Positions 21,201 through 32,753 of a DNA stretch of 64,000 bases are shown piece after piece. The stretch comes from Edaphochlamys debaryana (taxonomy: Eukaryota; Chlorophyta; Chlorophyceae; Chlamydomonadales). Position 1 is the stretch's first letter, and every line of letters starts with the position of its first letter. The DNA lies in assembly GCA_016858145.1 (NCBI GenBank), contig JAEHOE010000065.1, positions 434,001 to 498,000 on the forward strand. The letters run 5' to 3'. A program made the translations under genes and the position numbers. The notes under the pieces were generated by a model. That model did no database searches. It saw nothing but the letters and a program-made list of their open reading frames with translations, and was not told the DNA's origin.

Positions 21201-24200
21201 TTGGAGCCGCTGCCGGGCTTGAGGCCGCTGGCGTGGCCGTGAGCGCCGGTGCGGCTGGGGACGCGCGTGGCAGGGGTGGCGGCGGGGGCCGTGGCGGTGG
21301 GCGTCCCGTGAGCGGGCGTCAGCCCCGGCGTGGGGAAGCCCTGGGGCGAGCCGGTCGAGGGAAGCGGCGCGAAGGAGAGCCCCGGCGAGGAGGAGCCGGC
21401 GGTGTCCTCCAGCTCGCGGCGGCTGGCCGCCGGCGTGGCCATGGAGCTCGCGCCGCCCTGAAAGTGGCACGGGTAGGGAGCGGAAGCAGTCAGGAGCAAG
21501 TAGGGACAGACCAAGGACGCTGCAGGTAGCCTTGTTGCTTGTCTACAAGCGCTTCAGCCCGACCCACATGGACAAACCGAGGAGCACCATGCGGCAAGAC
21601 CCGTGTGGGGTAGCGTGGGCAGCCACAGCCCCGACCCACATGCTCGCTTTGGGGCAGGCCCCAGGGACCTGTGCTGGGCTCACCTGGGAGTTGGTGTCGT
21701 CCTCGGCCGCCTCCGTGACGGGCGCCATGGGCACGAAGGCGGACAGCAGGCCGCTCTTCATGCACATGCTCTTCTTGGCGGCCAGGCCGGAGCTCTCGAA
21801 CGAGTCCAGCGACTCGGCCATGAGGCTGTCGCTTACGCGGTTGGTGCAGGACTGGCGCAGGGAGAAGAGGTCCAGCGACTCGCGCTGCACCTGGGGTGAG
21901 GAGAGGGGCATGGGCGGAGCAGGGTGTGGGTTGAGGTGCAGGTAGAGAGGATGGGTGAAGAGGCCCAGCGGTGCGTTTGGGGGCTAAGGGCGCGGGCTAG
22001 GCAGGGTAGCTGTTTCCAAAGCGAGGCTTTACCTGGATGGTGACGTCGGGGGCAATCTTGCGGGCCGAGCCCAGCACGGCCGAGGGCTTGCTGGCGCTGA
22101 CGGGCGAGGAGGCGGCCTGCGGAGATCAATTGACCAGGAAAACGGCCTTCAACACTTGGCACCAAACCCACATCACTACGCATTCCTAGGCGTGCAACTG
22201 CAAACCCTGCTCCCTTCCAGGCTGCAGCCCAAGCCCCGGCCCTCTCCGCCCGACCCACCTGCGGCATCAGCTCGGGCAGCAGGTCGTCGTCGCCGTTGAG
22301 CAGGTCCCCGAAGCCGCCGCCCAGCGTGGCCTCCATGGCCTCCAGCGAGTCGTCCATGGGCGTGTCAGTGTCCATGGCCGAGGCTGCAGCGGCCGCGGGC
22401 GCAGCCACGGAGGCCGGAGAGCCCACGGCCACGGACAGGCCCGCCGGCCAGGCCGACATCGAGGCGGCGAGCTGCACTGGGGACGACACCGACGCCTCGG
22501 GGGCTGGCTGCCGCTGGGGCTCGGGCTGGGGCTCCGGCTCTACGGCGGGCAGGTCTACCATGTCGACCTCCATGGTCTGGTCCTGGTCCACGGCCGGCTG
22601 GGCAATGGGCTCAGCCAGGACCTGCTGTGCCTCCTCCTCCACCTGGAACTGCTCCTGCTCGTGCTGCTGAGGCTGGCTGACGAGCGCGTGCTCGGCCTGC
22701 GGCTCAGCCGCGGGCTGCTCAGGCCCCTGCTCGTCCTCCGCCGCCAGCTCGGCCAGGGGGTGCGGATCTTGCTCGTCCACCTCGTCCAGGTCCAGCTGGA
22801 AGGCGCGCACGCCCACGTGGGCGGTCTCGGGGCTGATGGGCGCCGGCGAGCCCTCGAGCACTGGCGAGCCCAGGCCGCGGGACGCGGAGGCGACGGGGGC
22901 AGGAGAGGCCGAAGCCGAGACGACAGCCGCGGGAGAGGAGGAGAGGCCGAAGGCGGGCTCCTGGGACGGCGCCGGCACGGCCTCCGCGACGGCAGGCGGG
23001 CGCAGGCTGAGGCGGGCGGGCATGGGGCTGATGGCCATGGCGTCCTCAACGGGTGCGGCGAAGGTGATGCTGGGCTCCTCCAGCACCGCCACGGCCTCCT
23101 CCTCCTGCAGCGGCTCGGCCTCCGGCTTCGGCTCGGGCACGGCGGCGGTGGGCTCGGACTGAGCCTCCGGAGCGGCCTCGGTCTGGGGCTCGGACGCTGC
23201 CTCGGCGCTCAGCACCGCCTCGGTGGCGACCGGCGGCTCCACCTCCACCTCCGCCACGGGCTCGGGCTGGGCCTCGACCTGCGGCTCCGCGGTCTCGGCA
23301 GCGGGCGCCTCGGGCGCGGTGATGGGCTCCAGCTCGGAGGCAGCGGTGGCGACCGGGCACTCGAGCGTGGCCTCCGGCGCGGGCGCCTCGGCGGCCTCGG
23401 GCAGGGGCTCGGAGGCCTGGTTGAGCGCAGCCAGGTCAGAGGTAAGCTCTGCGGGCGCCTCGGCCTCGGCCTCCGCCTCCACCTCCGCTGCAGCCGGCTC
23501 CTCTGAGGACTCCACGGCGGCCGCCTCCGAGGGCAGCGCCTCGGTCTGCGGCGCCTCCGCAGCCGGGGCCTCAGGCTCGGAGTCGGCCAGGGCAGCCTCC
23601 GGCTCCACGGCCGCCTGCGCCTCCGCCACCTCGGGCTGCACCTCGGCGGCCGCCTCTGAGGGCGCCGCCGCCTCCTCGGGCTGCTGCGCCTGCTCCACCT
23701 CAGCGCTGACGGGAGCCGGCAGCTCCGGCTCGCAGGGCACGGCCTCGACGGAGGCCTGGGCCTCGGCCACGGGCTCAGGCAGGGCAGCAGAAGAGGAGGA
23801 GGAGGCGGGCTCCTGCACGGGCGAAGCGGCGACGGGGGCTGCCTCGACGTCCATCATGTCCTCGTCCTCAGAAGCGCTAACGGGGGCGGACGCGGCGCTG
23901 TCAGCCGCAACCTCGAGCTGCGGCTCCTCCTCCGCCTGCGGCTGGGCAGCCGCCACCTCCGCCAGCTCAGTCTCGGCGGCGGGAGGCGGCAGCTCCGAGC
24001 TGGCGGACTCTGTGGCCTCATACCAGGCGGGCTCAAGCTCCGCAACCGCCTCGGCCGCTGGCTGCTCAGCGGGCATCACGGCGGTAGCGGGCTCGCCCAC
24101 AGGCGCCACCGGCTCTGCCGCGGGCACCTCGGCCTCCAGCGCCGGCTCAGCGAGCGCCGCCGGCTCCTCAGCCGCCGCCACCTCGGCGTCGGCCGTCACC

Positions 24201-27200
24201 GCCGCCACCTCGATGTCGGCCGTCACCGCCGCCACCTCCATGTCGGCCGTCACCGCCGCCACCTCGATGTCGGCCGTCACCGCCGCCACCTCCACGTCAG
24301 CCGTCAACGCCTCCACCGGCTCTGCAGCGGGCGCCTCAGCGGGCTGCTCGGCGGAAGGCACGCCCTCGCACGCCGATGCAGAGGGCTGGCTGACCTGGAG
24401 CTCCGCCTCCGGCGCGGCAACAGGGCGCTGGGGTGAGGCAGCGGCCTCGCTGCCGCTCTCCTCCAGCGACTCGAACTCGAACGCCTCCACGTCAGCCATG
24501 TCCACGTCCATGCCGGCCTCAGCCTCAGCCTCAGCCGGCACCTCAGCGGAGGCGGCCGCCGCGGGCTCCTCCTCAGCGGCGGCCGCCACGGGCTCCTCAA
24601 CGGCAGCCTCCGGCTCCGGAACAGCCGGGGCGGCCTCCTCAGCGGCGGGTGCCGGCGGCTCCTCGGCGACGGCGCAGGGCTCGACGGCGGCGGCGGCGGG
24701 GGCCTCGGGCTCGACGGCCTGCTCGGCGGCAGGCTCAACGGCGGCCTCAGCCGCCGGCTCGACGGCGGGCTCAGGCTCAGGCTCGGAGAGGGCCTGGGGC
24801 ACAGCGGTGGGCATGCCTGCCAGCTCTGCCGCCGCCTCGGTGGCGGGCTCGGCTGCGGGCTCGGCGGAGAGCTCCACCACGGTCGCCTCGGGCTCGGCGG
24901 CAGCGGGCTGGAGCTCAGCGGCGCTCTCAGCCCGCTCGACAACGGGCTCTGCCGCCGCCTCAGCAAGCGGCGTCGCCTCGCTCTCAGCTGCGGGCTCAGC
25001 GGCCTGCTCGGCAGTGGCGGCGGTCTCGAGCTCAGCAGGCCTGAAGCCAGCCGGCTCGTCCAGCTCCATCTCGTCCGCCTCCACCGGCTCCGCCTCGACC
25101 GCCGCGCTGCCGGCAGCGCACAGCGGCTCCGCCTCCACCTCCGCCGCGTCCGGGGCAGCAGCGCCTGTGGGGCTGGCGGGAGCGCTGCCCACGCTGGCAA
25201 GCGGCTCCAGCTGCTCCGCGACAGCGGGCTCCGCAGCGGGCTCGGGCAGCTCCGAAGCGGTACCGGCCGCAGGCAGCGGCTCCGGCGCCACGGGCTCCAC
25301 GGCCGTCACGTTGGCCATGTCCACCTCCATGCCCTCGGGCTCCGCAGCGGCAGCGACGGAGGCCGCCTCGGCCTGCAGCTCCGACGGCATGGCCGCCTCC
25401 GGCTCCGCCTCGGGCGGCCCTGCGGCCACCGGCTCCTCCGCTGAGGCCAGCGCGGCGGTGCTGCTGGCTGCGGCGTCGGCAGGCTCCTCCGGCTGAACCG
25501 GCGTGAGGCCGATGATGCTTGCGTCCGGGGCAGCGATGGGGCAGGTGTCGACGGGAGTGACGACCTCGGCGGCGGCGGCGGCGGGGCTCAGCGGGCCAGC
25601 AGGGACGTCCAGCACCGCAGGCGTGATGGTGAGGGCCGCGGGCACGAGCGCCTCCGCCACGGGCTGCAGCTCCGCCGGCTGCTCCTCAGAGGAGAGCGCA
25701 ACCGCGGGGGCGTCCTCCATGCCCACGTCCATGTCGACGGCAGCTGCCTCCGCTGCCGGCGCCTCCACAGCAGCCTCCGGCTCCGCCAGAGGCTGAACCA
25801 CGGCGGCTGCGAGTTCCGACGGCAGCTCGAGGGCGGCCTCCACGGCCGGCGCTGAGGCGGGCTCGGGCATTTCCGCTGCCGGCGCCTCCACCTCCATCTC
25901 CACGTCAGCCTCCGGCAGGGGCTGCGCGGCGGCGAGAGGCGAGGGCGCGGCGGCGGCAGGTGAGGCCACAGCGGCAACGGGGCTGCCTGCCGCCGCCAAC
26001 TCTGCCTGCTGCTCGGTGGCCGGCGCGAGGCGCGCGGGAGAGCCCGCAGGCTCCTCCGCCTGGCTGACCGTGAGGCTGGGGAAGACCAGCTCGGTGGGAG
26101 CGTAGTCCTCGGCCGCCTGGGAGGCGGCAGAGGCACCGCCCTCGGAGCAGCCCGCAGCCTCGCCGAAGTTGACCTCCCGCATGGGCGGGCTGCCGCTGTG
26201 GTGCGAGTCCGTGGCTGCGTCACCATTGGGGCTGGCCGTGAGGGAGGCAGCAAAGCCCTCCTCGGCGTCCATTGCGCATGCCTCAGCGCCCAGGGGCATG
26301 CCGTCTCTAACAGAGACGTCACAGGCCTGGTCCGCAGCCGCCGGCTTGGCGCCGCGAGGCGTCTGATCTGGGCTGGTGTCCACCGCGCGGCGCGGGGAGG
26401 CGACGACGTGGGGCGACTGGCTTGACAGGCGGGCGGCAACGCCCTCGAGGATGGAGGCGCTGGGCGTGGGGGAGACGCGGGGAGAGAGCGGGGGCCGGGC
26501 GTGGGAGGTGGTGGGCAAGCGCTGCGCCTTGATGGCGGGGGTGACCTCGACGCTGCCCTCTCGCGAGCGGTCGTGGGAGTGCTCCCAGTCCTGCTCCTCC
26601 TGCGCGGTCTGGCAGTCGTGGGTCATGGAGGCGGCGGGGGAGCGGGGCGGCAGCTGGTCGCTGCGGAAGTTGAGGTCCGTGGAAGAAGGCTGGTTGCTGT
26701 GGCCAAAGGCCAGCGGGCCTGAGGGATGCGGCGACAGCTGGTCGTTGTCGCTGCCGGCAAAGCTGCTGCGCTTCTGCTTGCCGGAAGACGACTTGGGCGT
26801 CATCGTCAGCGCCTTCTTGAGCCCGCTCCCCATGCGCTTGAAGATATTGCCAGAGCCCGGGGACTTGGGGGGCAGAGTGTCCATCTCCGTGCCGTCGGCA
26901 AGGGAGTCGTTGCGGTGCAGCGGGCTGGCACTGCGGGGCTGCGAGGCATCTTGGGGGTGCAGCACGGCAAACAGCGGCTGCGTGGGGGTAGCCGGGTGCT
27001 GGTCTGAAGGCGCTGGGATAGAGATGGTGTGGTATGCCCCGGTTCCCATGGATGTGTCGGAAGCCGCTGTGAACGAGCTCAGGTCGTGGCTCGCTGAGAC
27101 GGGCTTGCCGAGTTTGCCGAGCAAGCCGATGTCCTTCTGCTTGGGCGCGGCGGTTCCTGTGGTGGCAGCCAGCCGGTTAGGTTTATTGTTGTATTGCTCC

Positions 27201-27384
27201 CTGAAACCACAGCGTGCGCGAGGCTTCCGTCAACTTTCGCACCTTTGCTCTCAAACATGCCCTTCAGCTTGGTGACCGCCTTCGCTTTGCTCAGGGCGCC
27301 CAGCGAGCTCCTCCGCTTCCCGACTTGGATGGTGTCCACAAACTCAGGCTGCTCCTGCGTGCGAGGGGGGTTGTCGCGAGACAT
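18205..27384 (-). CDS. Giant acidic protein with C-terminal TACC-like coiled coil
   Basis: Thirteen phase-consistent exons give 2388 aa: 27243-27384, 22259-27156, 22033-22116, 21684-21890, 20701-21457, 20452-20568, 20162-20295, 19934-19993, 19521-19736, 19086-19277, 18864-18959, 18467-18631, 18205-18303. The start is MSRDNPPRTQEQPEF. Exon 2 alone codes about 1630 aa, Ser/Pro-rich first, then a very long Ala/Glu/Pro/Val acidic region. A Gly/Ala/Thr/Pro-rich linker follows (exon 5). Exons 7-13 code roughly 280 residues of continuous heptad-like coiled coil ending in EKGELMRMCNELLTQLEAF. The ending ELxRxCxxLxxxxE and the acidic N-terminus fit transforming acidic coiled-coil (TACC) proteins, which bind XMAP215-type microtubule polymerases at centrosomes and spindle poles. 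The coiled coil is seen directly; the TACC name and the role are inference. No enzyme domain is visible. Confidence 0.85.
24178..24306 (-). repeat. 27-bp tandem repeat coding a 9-aa unit
   Basis: About five units of 27 bp inside exon 2 of the acidic gene code AVTADIEVA and variants (M, A or V in place of I). They fall near residues 1000-1042 of the protein. Confidence 0.85.
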
Positions 27385-28901
27385 GAGCGAGGGAGCTGTC
27401 GAGCCCCTCCGCAGACAGCTTCCCTTCACAGGCTGCGCACCTCGGCCATCCTGGAACTAGTGCGCTCGTGCACCGGTGATTAGGCAGCAGCCGCACAAGC
27501 CCCCCTCGGGGCGGAAATCGCAAATTGGCAAATCCTATTTGCAACACGAGTGGAGCTGGTGGTTAGATAGTAGCGGCCCTCATACTGGCGCAGTGCGCGC
27601 AAGCAGTGTAACAAAACAACGCCGAACTTGGCCGCTTGACGTCGCGAAAATGCGGGGGCAGCTGGATCCAGCTGGATCTCGCCGCAACCTCGCGCTCTCT
27701 GAGGAGCGCAGCTCCCCTGGCTTTTGCAGAAACCAAAAGCTGTATGGGAGCGCGCTACTTCTTGGAGCGGTCTAGGCTGCGCCGTGACACGGCTTCCGCT
27801 CAGGTGCGCCCCGCAGCACCATCCACCACGCCCGTGGCAGCGCGTGGCGATGCCCCCCTTCCGTCGAGCGTGCTCCGTTCCCGAAGCCCTGTGCCCCATA
27901 ACCTCTGCCCTTTCACAACAAGAGCAATGCGCCAGCGAGCCTTTGTCAAGCAGCAAACCCCATGAACGCCCCGCGCCCCGACGGCAGATAGGTTGAAGGA
28001 AATTCAGGTGAGGCCTGAGCCCCGCGCCAATACGTTGCATGTGGCGGAGGGCTGTGGCCGCTGTCCTTATACACTGCTCAACTGAGCGGGGGTAAGGGGC
28101 TGTTGTCTGTACGCCCAAGCATTGTGAGTGTGTCCGTGTGGGCCCCGCGCCTAGCTGGGACCCTGGCACCCTACTGGGACCGCTCGTTGTGTGGCTACGG
28201 CCACCTCTTCCTTGCCAGAACAGTGGAGCTCATCTGGGTCAGTGACCTTAAAGACTTGCATATCATGCGCCGCTTGCATAAACAACAGCCCCAAGCTTCC
28301 AGTCCTTCATCTGGGCCATACCATCACGTCCGCCGTTCTGCAGGGCAGCAGCCAGCATTGGGTCGCCGCCGACAGTGTTCCAAACACATTTCACGCATCG
28401 TCAGTCACAGCACGCAACACTAGGTCAGGCGTCCATGGGTTCTAGCTAATATGTCTGAAGACAAGAAGCACGGGGTGTCCAGCCCGAATCTCCCGAAGAG
28501 GGGTGGGCCGATGATCCCCGCAGACCACAGCCTCTCTATCCTCCCCCCAGGCCGTCAAGGACGCCCACGCGATACAGTCAACACCGTTCACTGCTCCATC
28601 AGCTCACTATGGCAGCATCATTGAGCTATAACCACCTACATCCAGGCCCGTCCAGGCTACGTTGCACAGGAGCCCCCCTCCGAGGGCCGCGTCAGCCGCT
28701 TGCCACGGGCGCAGCTGTTGCAGCAGCCCCTGCAGCATGCCCAGGTGCGCAGCTCCCGGGCTGTGCCCGCCCACCCACATCATCGTTGCACCGAAGAAGC
28801 AGGGCATGGGCCCGGAGAAGGGGTGTTGCGGCACGCCGTCCTTGTCACCCCCCGCGCCCCAGTTCAACCCCCTCCCTCCCCAACGCAAGCGCGCTCCCCG
28901 C
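27385..28901. other. Intergenic, no gene seen
   Basis: About 1.5 kb between two minus-strand genes. It should hold the promoter of the acidic coiled-coil gene and the 3' UTR of the small membrane-protein gene. Open frames here have no splice signals or protein-like composition that I trust. Confidence 0.5.
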
Positions 28902-29290
28902 TTAGTCGTCACCAGCAGGGCGGAGACCCATCTTAAGCTTCTCGCGCTTAAGCTGCTTCGCCCCCAGCTTCTTCCGTGGCCGCGCCGGCATGCTCGCCAC
29001 CATCCGTCGGTGCTGGATGAAAGCCCAAAGCAGGATGCCACCCACGATGCCGAACACGGCGACGACCACGGTCCACACAGTTGCGCTCCCGTCGTCGGTC
29101 GGGAGAGTCGCTTGAGGCTGCAGCGACCATGAAAGAGAGGGCAGCAGCAGGTCAGCGGCAATTTGGACTTGTCTTGTTCAGGCCTAATCAGTGGCGCGAA
29201 AGCAGAGCGCAAAAGGCTTCTGCGGTAACTAAGGCGCGGGCGCAGAGATCAATGTGCGGGCTTGCAGCCTACCTCGCCCTCGGTCGCCAT
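28902..29290 (-). CDS. Small single-pass membrane protein, 77 aa
   Basis: Two exons, 29273-29290 (MATEGE) and 28902-29117, join in phase 0 with GT-AG borders and end in TAA. After a short polar start there is one membrane segment (VWTVVVAVFGIVGGILLW, about residues 19-38). A strongly basic tail follows (RPRKKLGAKQLKREKLKMG) ending in PAGDD. The layout suggests a small anchored protein with a basic cytosolic tail, perhaps of the endoplasmic reticulum or another endomembrane. I do not recognise the family by name. The short size, clean splice and conserved-looking tail argue that it is a real gene. Confidence 0.72.
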
Positions 29291-30166
29291 TGCTGTGCAG
29301 TCAGAGTACAGAAGCGGGTCGTCTGTGTGTTACTGTGTGGGAATTGGCGCCGGGCGAGCATTTCGCGGGGACACCTGTCTACCGCGCCGTAGCACGATCC
29401 CAGAGCGGCACGCCCGCCCACAACCCGGCGTCGAACCCCCGCCCGTCCCCCCGCCCGCAGAAGTCAACCTTGGCTGCCCGCCATCCCGCCCCCGCGCCGA
29501 CCTGGCCAACTACAAGGCACGACGCATGTCATCAGGGCGTGTAGTGCCAGCGCTCTGCCAGAGTTAGTCTTGTGATGATGATGTGTGGCGAAAGCTTCGG
29601 TCGCACTTCCGGCCGTCGCCCGGCCCGTCAGGCGCAATGCCCCCCCCTTGTCGTTACATATCAACACACAAGTTATGGCATCGGCATCGGCATCGTGCAG
29701 GGGATGGTGCAGCAACCTCCCGATGTCACCGTCCTTCGTCGCTCAGCCTTCCTCGCTAAGCTCCCCTTGCACTGCAGCAGCCTGGCCCCGACAGCCCTCA
29801 ACGCCCGGCGCCGCCGCAACCCAACCCCTCTCGCCCTCTTTCAGCACGCGCCACCCTCCCTCCCACAATGTGCCAAGTTGCCGTGCACCTAGCCCTGCTG
29901 CTGGTCGTGGTCCGTGCCACCTCGGTGGCATTGCCCGCTGCGGCAGGGTCTCGTGCTACGCTGATGCGGAGTCTCCGCCAGCTCGGCCACGGCGCTCCCA
30001 GCAGCTACCGGAATGGGAGGGGTTCAGAGCGATCCCACGCCGTGGCCTGGTTCCGGCTTAAGCCACCTGGGACTTGGTTGAGCATGACCTCAAGGCGCAA
30101 GCTGCTAAGGGGCGTCGGGCCATGTGGGTCGGCCCGCTCGGCGGACGGCGCGTCTCACACAACACC

Positions 30167-30171
30167 TTACA
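30167..30171 (-). terminator. Candidate TGTAA poly(A) signal of the first F-box-like gene
   Basis: TTACA on the plus strand, TGTAA on the minus strand, about 215 nt behind the stop codon at 30387. Confidence 0.45.
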
Positions 30172-30294
30172 CCTGGCTTCCTGGGACTAACATGAGCCCC
30201 CCCACGAGGGGGGTGGCCGAGCGCCGGGACATGGACCTCGACCACAGGTGTCACGAGCATCACGTCACGTTCAGGGCGCCGAGAGGACGGCCTC

Positions 30295-30383
30295 TCCCCG
30301 CCACCCCGCCACCCCGCCAACCCGCCACCCCGCCAACCCGCCACCCCGCCACCCCGCCACCCCGCCACCCCGCCACCCCGCCA
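30295..30383. repeat. 8-bp minisatellite (CCACCCCG and variants)
   Basis: About ten tandem units of CCACCCCG with some CCAACCCG lie directly behind the stop codon of the first F-box-like gene. Confidence 0.88.
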
Positions 30384-30386
30384 CCG

Positions 30387-30932
30387 CTACCTCACAGCCG
30401 TGCGCAGGCAAGCAAGCTCGCACAGCCTGCGGACCACCCACCGGACGCCCCGTGCCGCCCGCATGGCGCCGTCCCAGGCCTTGCCGCACTCCCCCGCCTC
30501 CCCATCCGCCCCCTTGCTTGCCCGCTCGTGCTCCACGAGCCAGCGGTAGACGTACAGGTTGCTACCCGCGGCAGCCGCCGCCATGACTTCAGGCGAGGGT
30601 TGTAAGCCTATGGCCTTGACAGCGGTCTTGAGGTTGGTCGTGTCGCCCGCGGCAGCGGTGAGGCAGACGAGCTGTCCGCGTTGCGCCGGGGTTAGGGGCC
30701 GGCACGCGCCCGGCGACCCCCAGCGCTGCGTGAACGCCCAGACCGGGACGGGCTGGGACAGGCGCACGATTGCGTAGCGTTGAAGCAGGTTCGCCGCGTC
30801 CTTGTTCACCAGGCGCAGCGAGCAGGCGACGTCGTTCGGGGGCATGAAGCTGGCGATGTGCGCGAGCAGCTCCGGCGGCAAGGCGAGGCTGTCTTGCCAC
30901 TGGTTGATAACCACATAAGTGTTTTGAGTCAT
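30387..30932 (-). CDS. F-box-like / ankyrin-like protein, copy 1
   Basis: Single-exon reading frame of 181 aa starting MTQNTYVVINQW. Residues 18-50 (LPPELLAHIASFMPPNDVA and on) have the Leu-Pro start and hydrophobic spacing of an F-box. Then comes a conserved block (VPVWAFTQRWGSPGACRPLT) and helices of ankyrin type (LVCLTAAAGDTTNL, YVYRWLVEHE). It is much shorter than typical volvocine F-box/ankyrin proteins, so the ankyrin array may be truncated. Its N-terminal half is almost identical to that of the gene at 32754-33338. A role in ubiquitin-ligase substrate choice is inference from the F-box only. Confidence 0.72.
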   Translation of the reverse strand: MTQNTYVVINQWQDSLALPPELLAHIASFMPPNDVACSLRLVNKDAANLLQRYAIVRLSQPVPVWAFTQRWGSPGACRPLTPAQRGQLVCLTAAAGDTTNLKTAVKAIGLQPSPEVMAAAAAGSNLYVYRWLVEHERASKGADGEAGECGKAWDGAMRAARGVRWVVRRLCELACLRTAVR

Positions 30933-32753
30933 CTTAGCCTTTCGCCGCGTTGGTCGTGAGCCTCGGCAACCGCAGCAACCGGAGCATCGGCGACCAACGC
31001 GCGAACTACCAATGCTGGTAAGGAATCGCCACTGTTTCTATGTGCGTACCAAAACATCGGTTTGCCTGCAGGCATCAACAAGAGTCCGCGACGTTACGGT
31101 AAATGTGTAATAACCCTTGATCGCAGCCGCTTTTACCCGCTCGCCCCCGCCCGCGTCCCCGCCCCCCTCCGCTCCACTTCGCCGCCCAGGTTTAACGGGA
31201 ACGGCGGGCATGTACCGGGCAATGCGGTACGGGCGAGGCGTTCAGGCTGCAGCGCGTTGCCGCGCGGGAGCCGCCTTACGATGTATGAGTCCGCGACGGT
31301 ACGATATATGTTCCGCACACACTCGCCCCCCCGTCCCCCGCCCTCCACGCTCCCGCCCGCGCTCTCCGCCGCACTCTCCGCTGCCGCCCGCCCCCTCTGC
31401 CCCCTCCCCTGTTCGGCCGCTTCCCGTGCTCCCCGTGCTCCCCGCCGCCGTTCTGCGTGTTGCCCCTTAAGGCCACATCGGCAGCCGCCGTGCTGCCGCC
31501 CTACGCCGCACCCCCGCACCTGCGGCCCTGCGGCAGTGCGGCTTCTTGCCACGTTGTTCCCGTCAAACCCCCGCACCTGCCCTCTAGCATAGCCATGCTC
31601 ATCGTCGTCGTCGTCGTCCGCGCGTACCACTCCGCGTAGTGCTGCATGCCGTGGACGAGGGTGGAGGCCATGCCCTCCGTCCCCCGCACCTGCCCTCGCT
31701 TTCCGCCCCTCTCGGCGTCTACCCACCGGCCTGGCCTCCCTTATCCGCTTGTTGCTACTATTCAAAGGGCATAAAGAGGCGGCCAAGATATGGCGGGCGT
31801 GGCAGGCGTAGCCGCGCAACTCCTTCCCTTCAGTGTCCTAGGAGCGAGGCGCATAGCTTACAACAGCTCGTATGCCCCCTGCAAACCGGTTCAGTCCTGA
31901 AAGCCTCCTTGCCACGTACGTCATGCAGCTCCCGAAGAGCTGATATCCTCACCCCCCATGAGCTCCCCCCCCACACACACAAACAATCAATGCTGGATGT
32001 CCCGTCAAGCTCTGTCAATGCCCCCTTCATGGTCCCATATGTCCCACGAGAGGCAAGCCTCTCATCTGCATAACGAGTCGGCGCACTCACCAACGCTATG
32101 GCTGGCCCCATCCCTGAACGACCCGGTCCGTCTTGCAGTTGGTCCGTAAGCTCGTGGCGCGCCGGGCTACTCGGCAGTCACCACCGCCCCCATTCAGCCC
32201 TGCGGGGCCGTGCTGAGCTGCTCCCACCCAGTGCAAGCTGACTTTGGAAGTACCACTCCAGGATGCCTTGATGCCCTCCAACGGACACGCCATCCCGCGC
32301 TCAGGCTCCTCCCCCAAGCTCCGATCCCCTAAGCTCCGTCCGATCTTCCCCCAAGCTCCGTCCGATCCTCCCCCAAGCTCCGATCCCCCAAGCTCCGCCC
32401 GATCCTCCCCCAAGCTCCGATCCCCCAAGCTCCGCCCGATCCTCCCCCAAGCTCCGATCCCCCAAGCTCCGTCCAATCCTCCCCCAAGCTCCAAGCCCCC
32501 AAGATCCGTCCGATCCTCCCCCAAGCTCCGATCCCCCAAGCTCCGTCCGATCCTCCCCCAAGCTCCGATCCTCCCCGCCCACAGCAGATCCTGCGCTCTC
32601 GAGGGGCAGGCGCCCGCTCCTTGCAGCCCCCGCGCTCACGCTTGCCAGGGCAACTGTGCAAGTAGGCAGTGGAGGTTGCACGCCAGGGACTCACCCCATG
32701 CCCCCTCCAGACACGCCATCCTGCGCTCTCACCCCGCCTGGGCAAACGCACGC
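30933..32753. other. Intergenic with a 37-bp minisatellite
   Basis: This region holds no gene I can support. Its right part contains a prominent tandem repeat and probably the 3' UTR of the second F-box-like gene. Confidence 0.5.
32308..32575. repeat. 37-bp minisatellite
   Basis: About seven units of a 37-bp repeat. Each is made of two similar halves, CCCCCAAGCTCCGATC and CCCCCAAGCTCCGTCC, so it probably grew from an older repeat of about 18 bp. It lies about 180 bp behind the second F-box-like gene. Confidence 0.9.

Larger units (their letters stand above)
29291..30386. other. Intergenic with a short minisatellite
   Basis: This region separates two minus-strand genes. It contains the promoter side of the small membrane-protein gene, a TGTAA signal and an 8-bp tandem repeat. 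No gene is supported. Confidence 0.5.

Noticed and set aside
23223..25496. Plus-strand frame of 757 codons rich in Ser, Ala and Gly
   Set aside because: It is the antisense shadow of the Ala/Glu/Pro-coding exon of the acidic coiled-coil gene, whose minus-strand reading has consistent splice phases and a coiled-coil end.
29868..30130. Plus-strand frame starting MCQVAVHLALLLVVV, like a signal peptide
   Set aside because: After the hydrophobic start the sequence is basic and unstructured, no splice partner was found, and it runs into the 8-bp minisatellite. Too weak to call.
32308..32575. CRISPR-like spaced repeats
   Set aside because: The repeats are head-to-tail with no unique spacers and lie in a eukaryotic intron-rich context; this is a minisatellite.
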